Assembly: GCA_965153355.1 (NCBI GenBank)
Contig: OZ231126.1
Coordinates: 111,104,001 to 111,168,000, forward strand
From: Flaccisagitta enflata
Taxonomy: Eukaryota > Chaetognatha > Sagittoidea > Aphragmophora
Direction: 5' to 3'
DNA: 64,000 nucleotides
Of this stretch, positions 10,614 through 20,361 are shown in pieces; the stretch's first letter is position 1; each line of letters starts with the position of its first letter. The notes below the pieces were generated by a model, which ran no database searches, was not told where the DNA came from, and was given only the letters and a program-made list of their open reading frames with translations. Both the position numbers and the translations under genes were made by a program.

Positions 10614-11549
10614 ATGGATGACCTTTTTAGTGTGCAAAAAAAAGTCTTAATTCCGGAAAGTCAATTTCAGGCTATTCTTTCAGAAAATAAGAAAAAAAAA
10701 GAACCAAGCACAGCTCTAATTAGATTTTGTCAGTTACAAGATAAGATGCAAAAGGAAAAAATCAAAAATAAAAATGAGAACGATATGAAATGGGATAAAC
10801 TTAGCAAGAAACTTACTCCAATTTTTAACGCTAACACTGATAATGTGCCTAGTTCGTCAAATCCTACAGAACAAGAGATTGCTAGTAGTTCTCCATTAGA
10901 TATAGCAAACTATATTAGTGAGTCGATAGAAAGTAATAATCTCACGAAATCTCTGAATCTTTTGGACGTACAGTAGAACCCCGCCTCATCGGTCCCATTG
11001 GGACTAATAATTTTTCACCTTTATCTTAGGTTCACCTTTAAAGAGAGATGAAATGCCATTATAAATGATCATTTGGGACTTCAAATATTGACCTTTATTG
11101 ATGGTAAACCTTTAAAAGCGGGTCTGTTATTGCGGGGTTCCACTGTAATTTTACGGTATCCTCAACAAGTGGTAATTACTAAGGATCACGTGACTGTTAA
11201 TGGAAAGGTGTTATCTATCAATACTTTAGATCTCCTTAGAAAAAAGTTATCATATGCCGTGAAACCTCTTTTGCAAGTGATAAGTCAAGAACCTGATTTA
11301 CTTAATTGCATAAGCAACAGAGAGGCAAGGGCTTATATATCAAGTCAAAATGAGCCCCCCAGAAAAAGAACTTCTGTTATGAGGAATCTCAATGAATCAT
11401 TTGATCAGGTAGCCAATGAAGAATCTAGTCCATCTAGTCCATCTAGTCCATCTAGTCCATCTAATCCATCTAGTTCGGCCAAGCGAAAGAAAGGTTCAGG
11501 AAAGAAAGGTTCGGGAAAGCTAAAAATTCGATGGGTTGAGCATTATTGA
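10614..11549 (+). pseudogene. Polinton accessory protein, interrupted by a MITE
   Basis: Two open segments, 10614-10970 (starting MDDLFSVQKKVLIPES) and 11148-11549, lie in one continuous frame once the 175-bp MITE at 10971-11145 and one copy of its TA target are ignored. The MITE supplies the in-frame TAG that ends the first part at 10976. The second part has the VTVNGKVLSINTLDLL pattern seen in the second accessory ORF upstream of integrase in other Polintons, and ends in a Ser/Pro repeat plus a KRKKGSGKKGSGK tail. It corresponds by position to 29959-30630. Function is unknown. Confidence 0.65.
10971..11145. mobile_element. 175-bp pogo/Tigger-like MITE
   Basis: The left end CAGTAGAACCCCGC and the inverted right end CAGTGGAACCCCGC match over 14 bp with one difference. 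It is flanked by TA at 10969-10970 and 11146-11147. The TA target and CAGTRGAACC ends are those of the pogo/Tigger branch of Tc1/mariner. It has no coding capacity and splits the accessory ORF cleanly. Confidence 0.85.
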
Positions 11550-11553
11550 AACC

Positions 11554-12774
11554 ATGGCAACCAGTTTCAAGGACAAAACTGACAACGAAGTGACTCAAGA
11601 ACAAAAGGACATTGTGAAATCTGCTTTTTTGGACCCTAAATCAGCAGCCGCTTACTCGAGCGTGGAGAAAGTCTATCGTCAGTGTAAGGAATACATAAAA
11701 GGATTAACAAGAGGTACAGTGGCCAATATTTTGTCAACAGAGCCAGAATTCACTCAACATCGTCGATTCAAAGCTGAAAAAGGGAGAAAAATAGTCTATA
11801 GGTCATCAATACCTTTTCACAAAACTGGCATTGATCTCTGCGATGTACATAACCTCTCTTCAAAAAATGCTAATGTAAAGTTTTTATTCCTTTTTCAGTG
11901 TACTTTAAGTCGTTATTTGATAGTAATTCCTTTGCGTTCCAAGTCAAGCGAAAGCATAAGATATGGATTTGAACAGTTTTACGCTCATCCTTTTGTGCAT
12001 GGCAAAAAAGGTGTCATTTTTTGGTCAGACAAAGAAAGTGGAGTAAAAAGTAATGAGGCCTGGCTAAAACAAGTGTATGACGCGACTGTAATTCATTCAA
12101 AAAGTCTGTCCCAGACAAAGTCAATACTTATTGAAATTGCCGTCAAGCAGTTAACAAATAGACTAATGAGATTTTTAAGCCATTTAGGTCAAATTACCTA
12201 TCTAGACCACTTGAAAGATATTGTTGATGGCATCAATAGCTCACCAAGAAAAGAGCTTTACATGAAAAGTGCCAAAGAAGTTGTTAATGATCCCAGCGCT
12301 ATGCGCTTACTTCTTAAGCGGAAAATAAATGAAGAAATTACTAGAGAATTGAAGAACGCTGGCAAAACACCATTTTATAGGATTGGGGATCTCGTATTAG
12401 CTAAAAATTGGCCGCCATCTTTGTTTAAAAAATCGTTTTTGCCTAAGTTCCAGCCCACCCCCCGTAAAGTCGTGTCAATCAAGTTAAGCATACCTGTAAT
12501 GTATACTTTAGAAGGTTTGCCTAATTTTAGATTCTATAAAAGCCAACTTTCTTTAGTCAAAAGAGGTTCACAAATTTTCTCAGAAAAAATAAATAAACAA
12601 GAACCGCAAGAGAGCTCAAGACAAAAGTTTAAGCTAATAAAAACCAGACTTGATGAGGACAGAAAGACAAGAAATGGAAAAGTGCTTTCTTATGCTAAGT
12701 TTTATCAAATAGAGGACTCTGAAAAAGCCTATCAATCTCTCTTAGAAAAAGATCAAATAACCAATCATGAGTGA
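11554..12774 (+). CDS. INT: Polinton retroviral-type integrase (INT-A)
   Basis: DDE integrase of the rve superfamily that inserts Polinton DNA. ATG 11554 (MATSFKDK) was preferred over an upstream TTG. The stop is TGA 12774, giving 406 aa. The N-terminal region has a helical DNA-binding-like segment (YSSVEKVYRQCKEYIKG, then TVANIL). The catalytic core runs from about residue 95: first Asp in KTGIDLCD, second in FWSDKESG, and the Glu most likely in SILIEIAVKQL. The usual NGxxER motif around that Glu is degraded compared with INT-B (NGMIERGL), so the core may be weakened. The C-terminal part has the FYRIGDLVLAK strand pattern of the SH3-like tail. The last 8 bases overlap the penton start. Confidence 0.85.
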   Translation: MATSFKDKTDNEVTQEQKDIVKSAFLDPKSAAAYSSVEKVYRQCKEYIKGLTRGTVANILSTEPEFTQHRRFKAEKGRKIVYRSSIPFHKTGIDLCDVHNLSSKNANVKFLFLFQCTLSRYLIVIPLRSKSSESIRYGFEQFYAHPFVHGKKGVIFWSDKESGVKSNEAWLKQVYDATVIHSKSLSQTKSILIEIAVKQLTNRLMRFLSHLGQITYLDHLKDIVDGINSSPRKELYMKSAKEVVNDPSAMRLLLKRKINEEITRELKNAGKTPFYRIGDLVLAKNWPPSLFKKSFLPKFQPTPRKVVSIKLSIPVMYTLEGLPNFRFYKSQLSLVKRGSQIFSEKINKQEPQESSRQKFKLIKTRLDEDRKTRNGKVLSYAKFYQIEDSEKAYQSLLEKDQITNHE

Positions 12775-13768
12775 ATATGTAACTTTGTTTTCAAATTCAA
12801 CCTCTCATGGGCTTCACAAAAACAATAAAAATTATTCTTTTCGTACATCATTTAGCGAACCTTTGGCTTTAAATGGCGTAGGAAAATTAGGGTTATATGA
12901 ATTTTCGTTTTCTACAGCATTGGAATCTGACACTGATCTATCAAGCTGCATAGAGATATTTTCTTGGCGAGTAAAAAGATACGCTTTAAGAAAGCAAGGA
13001 AGAGAAACAGTGAAAATTTTCACTGGTTATGGACGGAAAATTACTGTAACTGACAGTCAACTTCCGTTGCCTGAACCTAGAAAAGATCAGTTTAACCCTA
13101 ACAAATGGGTGAGATTGTCTTCTAAGGATATGGATAATGCTGAAAGTTTCATAGGGAGTATCAATGCTGTAATTTTTAACCTATGCGATGATTTAAAGGA
13201 TGCTAAAAAACCTTTATTTGTATATGATCCGCTTATGCGAAAATTATGGTTCAATTATGATAAAGCTCATCCTGAATTCGTTACAATACGGATACGTGGT
13301 GAAATGTTAAAAAAATTCGGTGTTTGTGAGCATTTTGAACCGTTACCAATTGATGAAATTATAATTGGGAAAAATAAAACTGGTTCGAGTTTCAGATTTG
13401 ACAATAGGACATTAAATTTCAACGCAGACTTTTTAGAAGACTTGGAGACTCAATGTGATTTTCGGAATTTCTTTCAATACATTCCTCATGTCCGTCCGTC
13501 TGTCACGGATTTGCTGATATATACAGACGCAGTAACAGAGTCCAGGATTGGTAGTTCAAAGGTATCAGTCATAAAATGGATTGAATTCACAAATGATGAT
13601 TCTCAAGTGATTAGCCGTAAATGTATCAATTTTGCTCAATCGATGCAATATTACGACACGTCAAAGGAATATTTAACTGAGTTAACTAAACAAATCCGCG
13701 ATCAAGCAGGTCATTTTGTAAAGCTCTTAGACCCAGTACGGATTGTTTTACATGTCATTCATCCGTAG
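12767..13768 (+). CDS. mCP: Polinton minor capsid (penton-like) protein
   Basis: ATG 12767 overlaps the integrase stop. The product is 333 aa. The opening YVTLFSNSTSHG..N..YSFRTSF, followed by LALNGVGKLGLYEFSFS, is the standard start of Polinton/adintovirus penton proteins. A two-part beta-rich body follows, and the protein ends LLDPVRIVLHVIHP, as members of this family end shortly after a beta strand. It is predicted to form the five-fold vertex of the capsid. The frame is intact and intronless. It is followed after 5 bp by the basic protein. Synteny (INT-penton-basic-MCP) is the same in the 36-kb element. Confidence 0.75.
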   Translation: MSEYVTLFSNSTSHGLHKNNKNYSFRTSFSEPLALNGVGKLGLYEFSFSTALESDTDLSSCIEIFSWRVKRYALRKQGRETVKIFTGYGRKITVTDSQLPLPEPRKDQFNPNKWVRLSSKDMDNAESFIGSINAVIFNLCDDLKDAKKPLFVYDPLMRKLWFNYDKAHPEFVTIRIRGEMLKKFGVCEHFEPLPIDEIIIGKNKTGSSFRFDNRTLNFNADFLEDLETQCDFRNFFQYIPHVRPSVTDLLIYTDAVTESRIGSSKVSVIKWIEFTNDDSQVISRKCINFAQSMQYYDTSKEYLTELTKQIRDQAGHFVKLLDPVRIVLHVIHP

Positions 13769-13773
13769 ACATC

Positions 13774-14220
13774 ATGACTAACATTCAACGAGGTCGTTGG
13801 GCGGGGCTTCGTCTTAATAATTCTCATTTGATTAAAAACTTATCTCCTTACAAACTATCACGATATGGAGCCAATCTTATTCGTTCTGGTGCATCTATTA
13901 TGACTCAGGCTGCTACAGAGAGTATAAAAGGGGGTCAAAAATCACCCCAGACTGACATTGATATCGACGACGACAATAAAGTGTCCTCTCTTGTTAGTCA
14001 TTTAGGCTTGAATACTGACTTACCAGAGTTTAGTGCGAAAAAGAAAAAAAAACCCCAACCAAAACCAAAACAAACCAAAACAAAACAAAGTAAACCGAAA
14101 CAAACCAAAACAAAACAAATCAAACCATCACCGAACAAAACAAAGGTCCTACAGAAACAAAAGACCAAATCAGTAAAGACCAAATCAGTAAAGTTTCAAC
14201 CTCGAAATATTTTTGACTAA
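13774..14220 (+). CDS. Basic Lys/Gln-rich virion-like protein, 148 aa
   Basis: ATG 13774 to TAA 14220. It has a compact N-terminal domain (GRWAGLRLNNSHLIKNLSPY, then a Gly/Arg/Ala helix), an acidic linker (TDIDIDDDNK) and a highly basic C-terminal tail of KPKQTKTKQ-type repeats that ends FQPRNIFD. Its place between penton and MCP recalls the adenovirus pVI/core class, but no homology is claimed. The 3' part (from about 14007) is included in the 2.5-kb tandem duplication, so a truncated copy lies at 16508-16723. Confidence 0.55.
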   Translation: MTNIQRGRWAGLRLNNSHLIKNLSPYKLSRYGANLIRSGASIMTQAATESIKGGQKSPQTDIDIDDDNKVSSLVSHLGLNTDLPEFSAKKKKKPQPKPKQTKTKQSKPKQTKTKQIKPSPNKTKVLQKQKTKSVKTKSVKFQPRNIFD

Positions 14221-15120
14221 AAAAGTGATAAAATGGCGGCCCCCGGAGTAGATCCTCTTGAAAAGAGTGTCAACTCAGCTGAAATTCCATCAACGTCTGA
14301 GGCACTTAATTTATGGGAGACAGAGAAGATTGACCACTCTGTTCTCAATTATTACTATGAACAAAAAGTCCTAATGCACAACTAAGTCAGAAACCCCAGA
14401 CCCGTATTTTTACAGTAAATCTTGAACCCTCGAAGCATTTCACTTCTTGTCGGGTGTCTTTTATTAGTTTTGAAGTAAGGTTGGTCAAACTACCAGATCA
14501 TGAAAAATTACCACCCATACATCCCCAGCCAAGTTTGAATGTCCCCAACACAGGGGATGTAAATCTCTCAACCAATGACAATGTGACTTCAAGCCAAATT
14601 GACCAATCAGAAGCCAGACTGCCTTCACAATTGACGCAACATGAATGTATTGGAAACAAATTTGTTCTCGACGACGATGAGCTTCACAGCAGAAAGAAGA
14701 GATATGAGGAGAAAAAAGAAAGATATGAAATGGAAAAAAAGAAAAAACAAGAAAGAATGCGAAGATGGATAGAGGAGCAAGAGGAATATAGGCGGAGATG
14801 GCAAGAGAAAAATTCTGAGTCACAAAAACATAAAATGCATTGTAAACGGAAAAGAGATTTAACGACAGGATTGCCCGAGCATGATGTCGAGGCTAAAAGA
14901 CGTAAAATGTTGGATCAGAGAGAATTTCATGATTGGAAAAGGCAGACAGATTGCCTAACTGATAGAGACATTGAATTGGAAATGAGAAAGAAAAGAAAGA
15001 AAGAAGACGGAAAAGAAGAGATGAATATCAAAGACGATCCAAACCCAGACCCAATACCATACCCAGGCTCGAATTTGGACAACGCAGCTGGTAGGTAGAT
15101 AGGTTGGTAGGTAGGTAGGT

Positions 15121-15122
<2 letters not shown>

Positions 15123-15180
<58 letters not shown>
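15123..15180. repeat. (CT)n microsatellite in MCP-C intron 1
   Basis: Pure CT tract following GGTAGGTAGGTAGGTAG at the donor. The second copy of the gene has the same arrangement at 53693-53748. Confidence 0.95.
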
Positions 15181-15182
<2 letters not shown>

Positions 15183-16021
15183 GCCTGGTTTCGACTATGA
15201 GAACCAATCAAAGAGAAGGATTTTGCTAGAGGGGCTAATCAGAGGTGGGAAAGTGTGAAACACCAATGAGAGAGCTTTTGTTCAGGAAGGAGCCAATTAA
15301 AGCGTTTGTTTTGCCTAGTTACCAGTGTTCTAAACTTCTCATCTTTATTTTTTTAATTTTGTTCAGGTGTGTTGATTTTTTCGGATATTGATATGAAGGT
15401 GAATGGGTGCTCAATTACATCATGTTATGGACATTATAATTTGATGGGGTGGTTAATGCTTTTGCGCTTCTCGAATGACAGCCGGGGAGTGAAGCTGGAA
15501 TCTTTGGGCTGGTCGGACGAGGCGGACGCGTCTAGTATGGATTTTACTGGTCCTAGCAACTTTAAAAAACGTTATGAGCTACTTAAAGAGAGCAAATATT
15601 TAAAAATAATTTCGCCTTTGTTTTTGCCACTTCATTTGCAGCCTCGTTATTTACCACCTCTAATAAATTTAAGTTATACGTTCCACCTAGCCACTGACAA
15701 ACAAGTAATTAAAACGGAATGTACCTCTTTTGAAGTTGGTTTTGAAATACAAAATTTTAAGTTTCATTCTTGTAAAATTATCGTGGACCCAACTGTAGCT
15801 CTGAGCATAGAATCCAAACTGATGAAAACTCCTATGAATTATCCCATTTTTAATTGGCGTCTTACATCTTTGAATGTACCTGCTGGTCTGATTAATTGGT
15901 CTCAAGAGGATGTATTCTTTCAGTCACAATGTCCTGAAATAGTATATCTAATGATACAGCCTCAAGTGAGTATGCTACAGCTATGTGCAACTTGTCTATG
16001 TGCAACTTTCTCTCTATGTGC

Positions 16022-16085
<64 letters not shown>

Positions 16086-16150
16086 ATTCTAGTCGGATAT
16101 GAGCCAATCAGAGGAAGGGATTTTGGGAAGGAGCACGAATCAGAGGATCT

Positions 16151-16203
<53 letters not shown>
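16022..16203. repeat. Paired (CT)n tracts with a repeated CCAATCAGAG block (MCP-C intron 2)
   Basis: Two CT tracts (16022-16082, 16152-16203) are each followed by AAGATTCTAGTCGGATATG and GAGCCAATCAGAGGAAGG. The same architecture with longer tracts occurs at 54591-54796. Confidence 0.9.
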
Positions 16204-16206
<3 letters not shown>

Positions 16207-16507
16207 GATTCTAGTCGGATATGAGCCAATCAGAGGAAGGGATTTTGGGAGGGGCTCTAATCAGAGGATCTTTTTCGAAGAACCAATGAGAGTTTTGCCT
16301 AGTAACCCAGTTAACCTTCTTTTCTAGTAACCCAGTTAACATTCTTTTCTTATTTTTTTTCCCCAGATCAATATTATCGGTGATTACAAAAAATCATTGT
16401 ACGATTTCAAAAGAAATGGACTAGTCAACGCCCATTTTTATTTGGACAGCATTAGGTATCCATCATATGACTTTAACTTTACTGATGATCCTGAAGTTAG
16501 TCACGCT

Positions 16508-16723
16508 AAGCTTGAACACTGACTTACCAGAGTTTAGTGCGAAAAAGAAAAAAAAAACCAACCAAAACCAAAACAAACCAAAACAAAACAAAGTAAACCG
16601 AAACAAACCAAAACAAAACAAATCAAACCATCACCAAACAAAACAAAGGTCCTACAGAAACAAAAGACCAAATCAGTAAAGACCAAATCAGTAAAGTTTC
16701 AACCTCGAAATATTTTTGACTAA
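16508..16723 (+). pseudogene. Truncated copy of the basic virion-like protein tail
   Basis: Duplicate of the 3' part of the gene at 13774-14220 (Lys/Gln/Thr repeats, ending FQPRNIFD then TAA 16721-16723). It lacks the N-terminal domain because the duplication began inside the gene. Confidence 0.85.
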
Positions 16724-16734
16724 AAAAGTGATAA

Positions 16735-16760
16735 AATGGCGGCCCCCGGAGTAGATCCTC
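16735..16760 (+). pseudogene. First codons of MCP-C copy 2, cut by the 36-kb Polinton
   Basis: ATGGCGGCCCCCGGAGTAG and the ATCCTC target, identical to the start of copy 1 at 14233. The gene resumes at 52800 with a second ATCCTC. Confidence 0.9.
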
Positions 16761-17000
16761 AGAAGAATAAATTGGCATACATTTGTTTCAAAATAAACAG
16801 CTTATGACGTCACGCTTGTTAGTAGCGCCGCTTAGCGGAATAGTTGTTGTAGAGGCGCTGCAGGTTGTTATAAGTAAAACAAAAGACTAAAACAAAAGAC
16901 TAAAACAAAAGACTAATTGTCAGTAAGTGCGACATCTTTGTTTTAAAACAAACACTTTATGACGTAGATTATCAAAATGGCGACCTATGACGTAGACTAT
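16761..17000 (+). repeat. Left terminal inverted repeat of the 36-kb Polinton
   Basis: Pairs with the complement of 52555-52799 with scattered mismatches and small gaps. Shared landmarks are AGAAGAATAA, CTTATGACGTCACGC, TAGTAGCGCCGCTTAGCGG and repeated ACAAAAGACTAA. TGACGTCA-like (CRE/ATF) sites recur within it. Confidence 0.9.
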
Positions 17001-17608
17001 TAATATGTTGATCTATGACTTCATTATTGTCTTGTTTCCATATTTAGTCATAGAGGCTCTGTATCTGTTTTAGATATTAGTCTTTTTTTTACACATTTTA
17101 ATTATATGCGCATATATAAGAATATGATTAAAGAGAAACAAAAAACTTATCATTTGCAAAAACGACATCTACATTAAAATGAAAAACAAATGAACAAATA
17201 AAGAGATAATCTAATAAGCAAACTTATTTACATATTGCCGTGTATTTTTTATTGATAATTTGAAATTATAAGAATATAATTTTTCAAATACATTTTTTAT
17301 AATTTTTATTATTTTAAAATTTAATGATTTCTTTTTTAAAATTTATATTTTGTAATAAATTAGTTAACATATTTTTTTATTTATTTAAAAGAATTGTATT
17401 TTTTTTAAAATTTTCAAAGTGAAATATAATATTTTTAAAAAATATTATTTATTCACGCACATGTACATTTTTTTGCAGCAAATGTGGCAGTATTGTCAGT
17501 GGCTGATATTTGAAAGACATTTTTAAGCTTAAAAGGCTTACTCAAAAAATGTCTTAGTAATTATTAAAAAATACTATTTATTCATCATATATAAATTTAA
17601 GACATTTT

Positions 17609-17725
<117 letters not shown>

Positions 17726-18152
17726 TTATCAAGTTTTAATAATTTAAAATGTTTGAATCATTCATGCACAATCAATGCCGCACATTGACTTAACACATCA
17801 ACTTAAGACATTTTTTATTAAGTTTCAATAACTTAAAATGTCTATTAAAATATTGCTAACGCTTTCGTTGCAAATATTGTAGAAAAATGAGTTTTAACTA
17901 CAATTCAGATTTTTTCAGTTTTATTATTTTTTTGTATTAGAAACTTTTTTAATTTTTAAAAAAAATATGAAATATAGTTTCATTTTAAAAAGAATACCAA
18001 TTTGAAATATGTAATGTTCCTTTTTTAAGTTTATAAAGAAATTTATTTTATATGTTTTATGTTATATCATATTTTCAAATTTTTTTTCATCATAAGAAAA
18101 GATGAAAACACAATATGTAAATTATATTTGTTATGTGAAGTTTTCAGATCGA

Positions 18153-18154
<2 letters not shown>

Positions 18155-18236
<82 letters not shown>
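18155..18236. repeat. (GA)n microsatellite
   Basis: Pure GA tract in the left subterminal region. A CT tract at 51425-51471 occupies the mirrored position near the other end. Confidence 0.95.
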
Positions 18237-18240
<4 letters not shown>

Positions 18241-18631
18241 AAATGAATAAACAAAAGCTCAATATGTTAATTTTACACTCCATCTGATTTTAGATATTTA
18301 AGATCATTTTTGTAAAACAAATGAACAAAGAAGAATGAAAGTCTTTTGTTTTACTACAAGAATGAATTGCCCTCTTTGAATTGTTTGATCAATTACTAAA
18401 CAAATGGTTACATTTGTTCTTAGTTCGTGATTTTTTTTATTAAGATTGATTTATAGCTTTGATCGCTAATTTGACCGCAAATGCGGATGAACTTTATTTG
18501 AACGAGTCATTTTTCTAATATCTTTTATAAGATTGACGATTTTATTCAGTTTTTTATTTATTTATCTATAAAATCGATCTCTGCAATCGTTTCTTTCATT
18601 TAAAGCGCGATCATGTTGCGTTTGCAGAATT

Positions 18632-19798
18632 ATGGGAGAAAACAATATTATTAAGGATACAAAATGTATTCATCAGGTTAGATTTCGTTCTCCCTATCAA
18701 GATGGTATGCGATTATATTCTAGAGATCCTAGCAAAGTACCCAGTCCACCGTCTTTAAAAGAGCTTGCCTTTCTTGCTCACGATTGGATCATATCTTCTT
18801 GGTCATGGGCTTATAGTCACAATATTTTACGCACGCCTACTACAACTCAGTGGGGAGGTTGTGTTAAAGATTTTACTTGCACTTATCGGCATCCTCACAC
18901 AAATAAAGTATGTGGAAAACATTTACAATGTCAACATTGTCTTCAAGAAATACAAGAAGCTGGAAAAAAGGTGGAAATTGCTCCTTACCAATCTCCGTTT
19001 TTGCCCATCAATTATTTGTTTTTTGACAAAAATTGCTCCACACTTACTGAATATTGGGATTATGATGTAAACGACGACAATTTCAGACGCACACAATCAT
19101 CATGGTTTAAATCCGCAAAACAGTTGCGCATTCGCCGTCTCGATTTTCATGGCGCAATCAGCGGCATAATTGCCACAACTTACAATCAATATTTGACAAG
19201 TTTGCAAGTTATCAGCGACATGCGCAACGTCATGCACGATGTAAGTATGCATATATTATCATATATATATATATATATATAAAAGAATGAGTTGTAGATT
19301 TTTGATTTTATAAATTTTTTTATTCAATATTTTTCTTCATAGGGTTTTGATAAGGCGATGCTATTATGGAAAGAACGTTTTTGGCTTCAAGAACTTTCCA
19401 CACAACCAGAATTTGCTCAACTAAATAGTCGCAGAGTGGACAATCATAAAGAACGTTTTGAATGTGTTCCATCTTTTATTCCCTATGCAAAAGGACTTGG
19501 CAATGTTTCTAGAAAGGAATATGATGTGGAATTACAAAAAGCTTATTTTCTCGAAAAATATCAAGCCAGTGTTGATTTTCTTCATCACAAAAGAATTCAT
19601 TTTAACATGGGCGAAATTAGTAGCGAGGCTAGATTTGCTTATAAGCGGTTGAGGCGCGCAAGTTTTGGTTGTGAAAAAGATTTATACGCCCAACACGCAA
19701 CTTCTTACTTTCAAAATCAAATTATCAAAGCATCTGTTATGCATACAAGGAGAAGGCGACATTTTTCAACAGAGCTGCATAATTTTGTATTACAGTAA
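18632..19798 (+). CDS. Hypothetical two-exon protein, 354 aa (ORF354)
   Basis: Exons 18632-19240 and 19343-19798 join in phase 0 across a canonical GTAAGT...TAG intron that holds a short TA repeat. No family was recognised. Residues about 80-115 hold a Cys/His cluster (CVKDFTCTYRHPH, then CGKHLQCQHC) that could bind zinc. The body is rich in aromatic residues and Arg. The C-terminal half is helical and ends with an Arg-rich patch (HTRRRRHF). It is the first gene inside the left inverted repeat, upstream of POLB. A TTGCAG just before the ATG could be an acceptor for a 5' untranslated exon. Confidence 0.6.
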
Positions 19799-19857
19799 CA
19801 AGGCCATATATATGTGTGCACATTTAAGTTAAAGTATTACTCAAAATTTACTAATCC

Positions 19858-19940
19858 ATGAATGAATGAATGAATGAATGAATGAATGAATGAATGAATG
19901 AATGAATGAATGAATGAATGAATGAATGAATCAATGAATA
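19858..19940. repeat. (TGAA)n microsatellite
   Basis: About 19 ATGAATGA-type units between ORF354 and POLB. The rest of 19799-20235 is AT-rich and holds no recognised gene. Confidence 0.95.
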
Positions 19941-20274
19941 TGGTCTTGTTATAATTATTATTATGTCGCATACGTGTATTTAATATTTCGGTTAATGAAT
20001 AATTAACATTTCTATGGTAGAAATTTCTTTTCAGATTTTTATAAAAACATTACAAAACCTGGCTGGAAAATTTTGAATATATTACTATCAATTACTTTTG
20101 CAAACTTTTCAATATTAAAAGAACATTTTTCGCTTCACAGGTGATTCTTAAAAAAATGATGTGTATATAAAATAAATTTCTTATGCGTGTGGAAAAAATA
20201 TTTAAAGGAAGTAATTTTTTTTATTTTCAGCAATAATGGATCCTATTGAAAACTCTGATGATGCTGATTATTTA

Positions 20275-20278
20275 CAGC

Positions 20279-20361
<83 letters not shown>
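20275..20361. repeat. (CAA)n encoding polyglutamine in POLB
   Basis: Nearly pure CAA run giving about 28 glutamines near the N-terminus of the polymerase. Confidence 0.95.

Larger units (their letters stand above)
14007..16507. repeat. 2.5-kb tandem duplication, unit 1
   Basis: This segment recurs as 16508-16760 plus 52800 to about 55137. The junction at about 16500-16510 has the microhomology GTTAGTCA shared by both ends. A few percent of sites differ between copies (for example around 15510-15530 versus 54080-54100). Confidence 0.85.
14233..16507 (+). pseudogene. MCP: Second, divergent Polinton MCP (MCP-C), copy 1, C-terminally truncated
   Basis: Exons are 14233-15090, 15367-15965 and 16367-16507. 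The last is cut by the duplication junction. The second exon has the hallmark LIFSDIDMKVNGCSI segment of Polinton MCPs (first jelly-roll strand before a long loop), then a Tyr/Leu helix (GHYNLMGWLMLL) and a second-barrel region ending YLMIQPQ. Unlike other MCPs, exon 1 contains about 170 charged, coiled-coil-like residues (RYEEKKERYEMEKKKKQERM and onward) between strands. Near the N-terminus the frame changes at a five-A run (14363-14367). The same run is present in copy 2, so the lesion or -1 shift predates the duplication. Confidence 0.7.

Noticed and set aside
11536-11553. Upstream TTG start for integrase-A
   Set aside because: It overlaps the preceding stop in another frame, and the ATG at 11554 gives a natural N-terminus.
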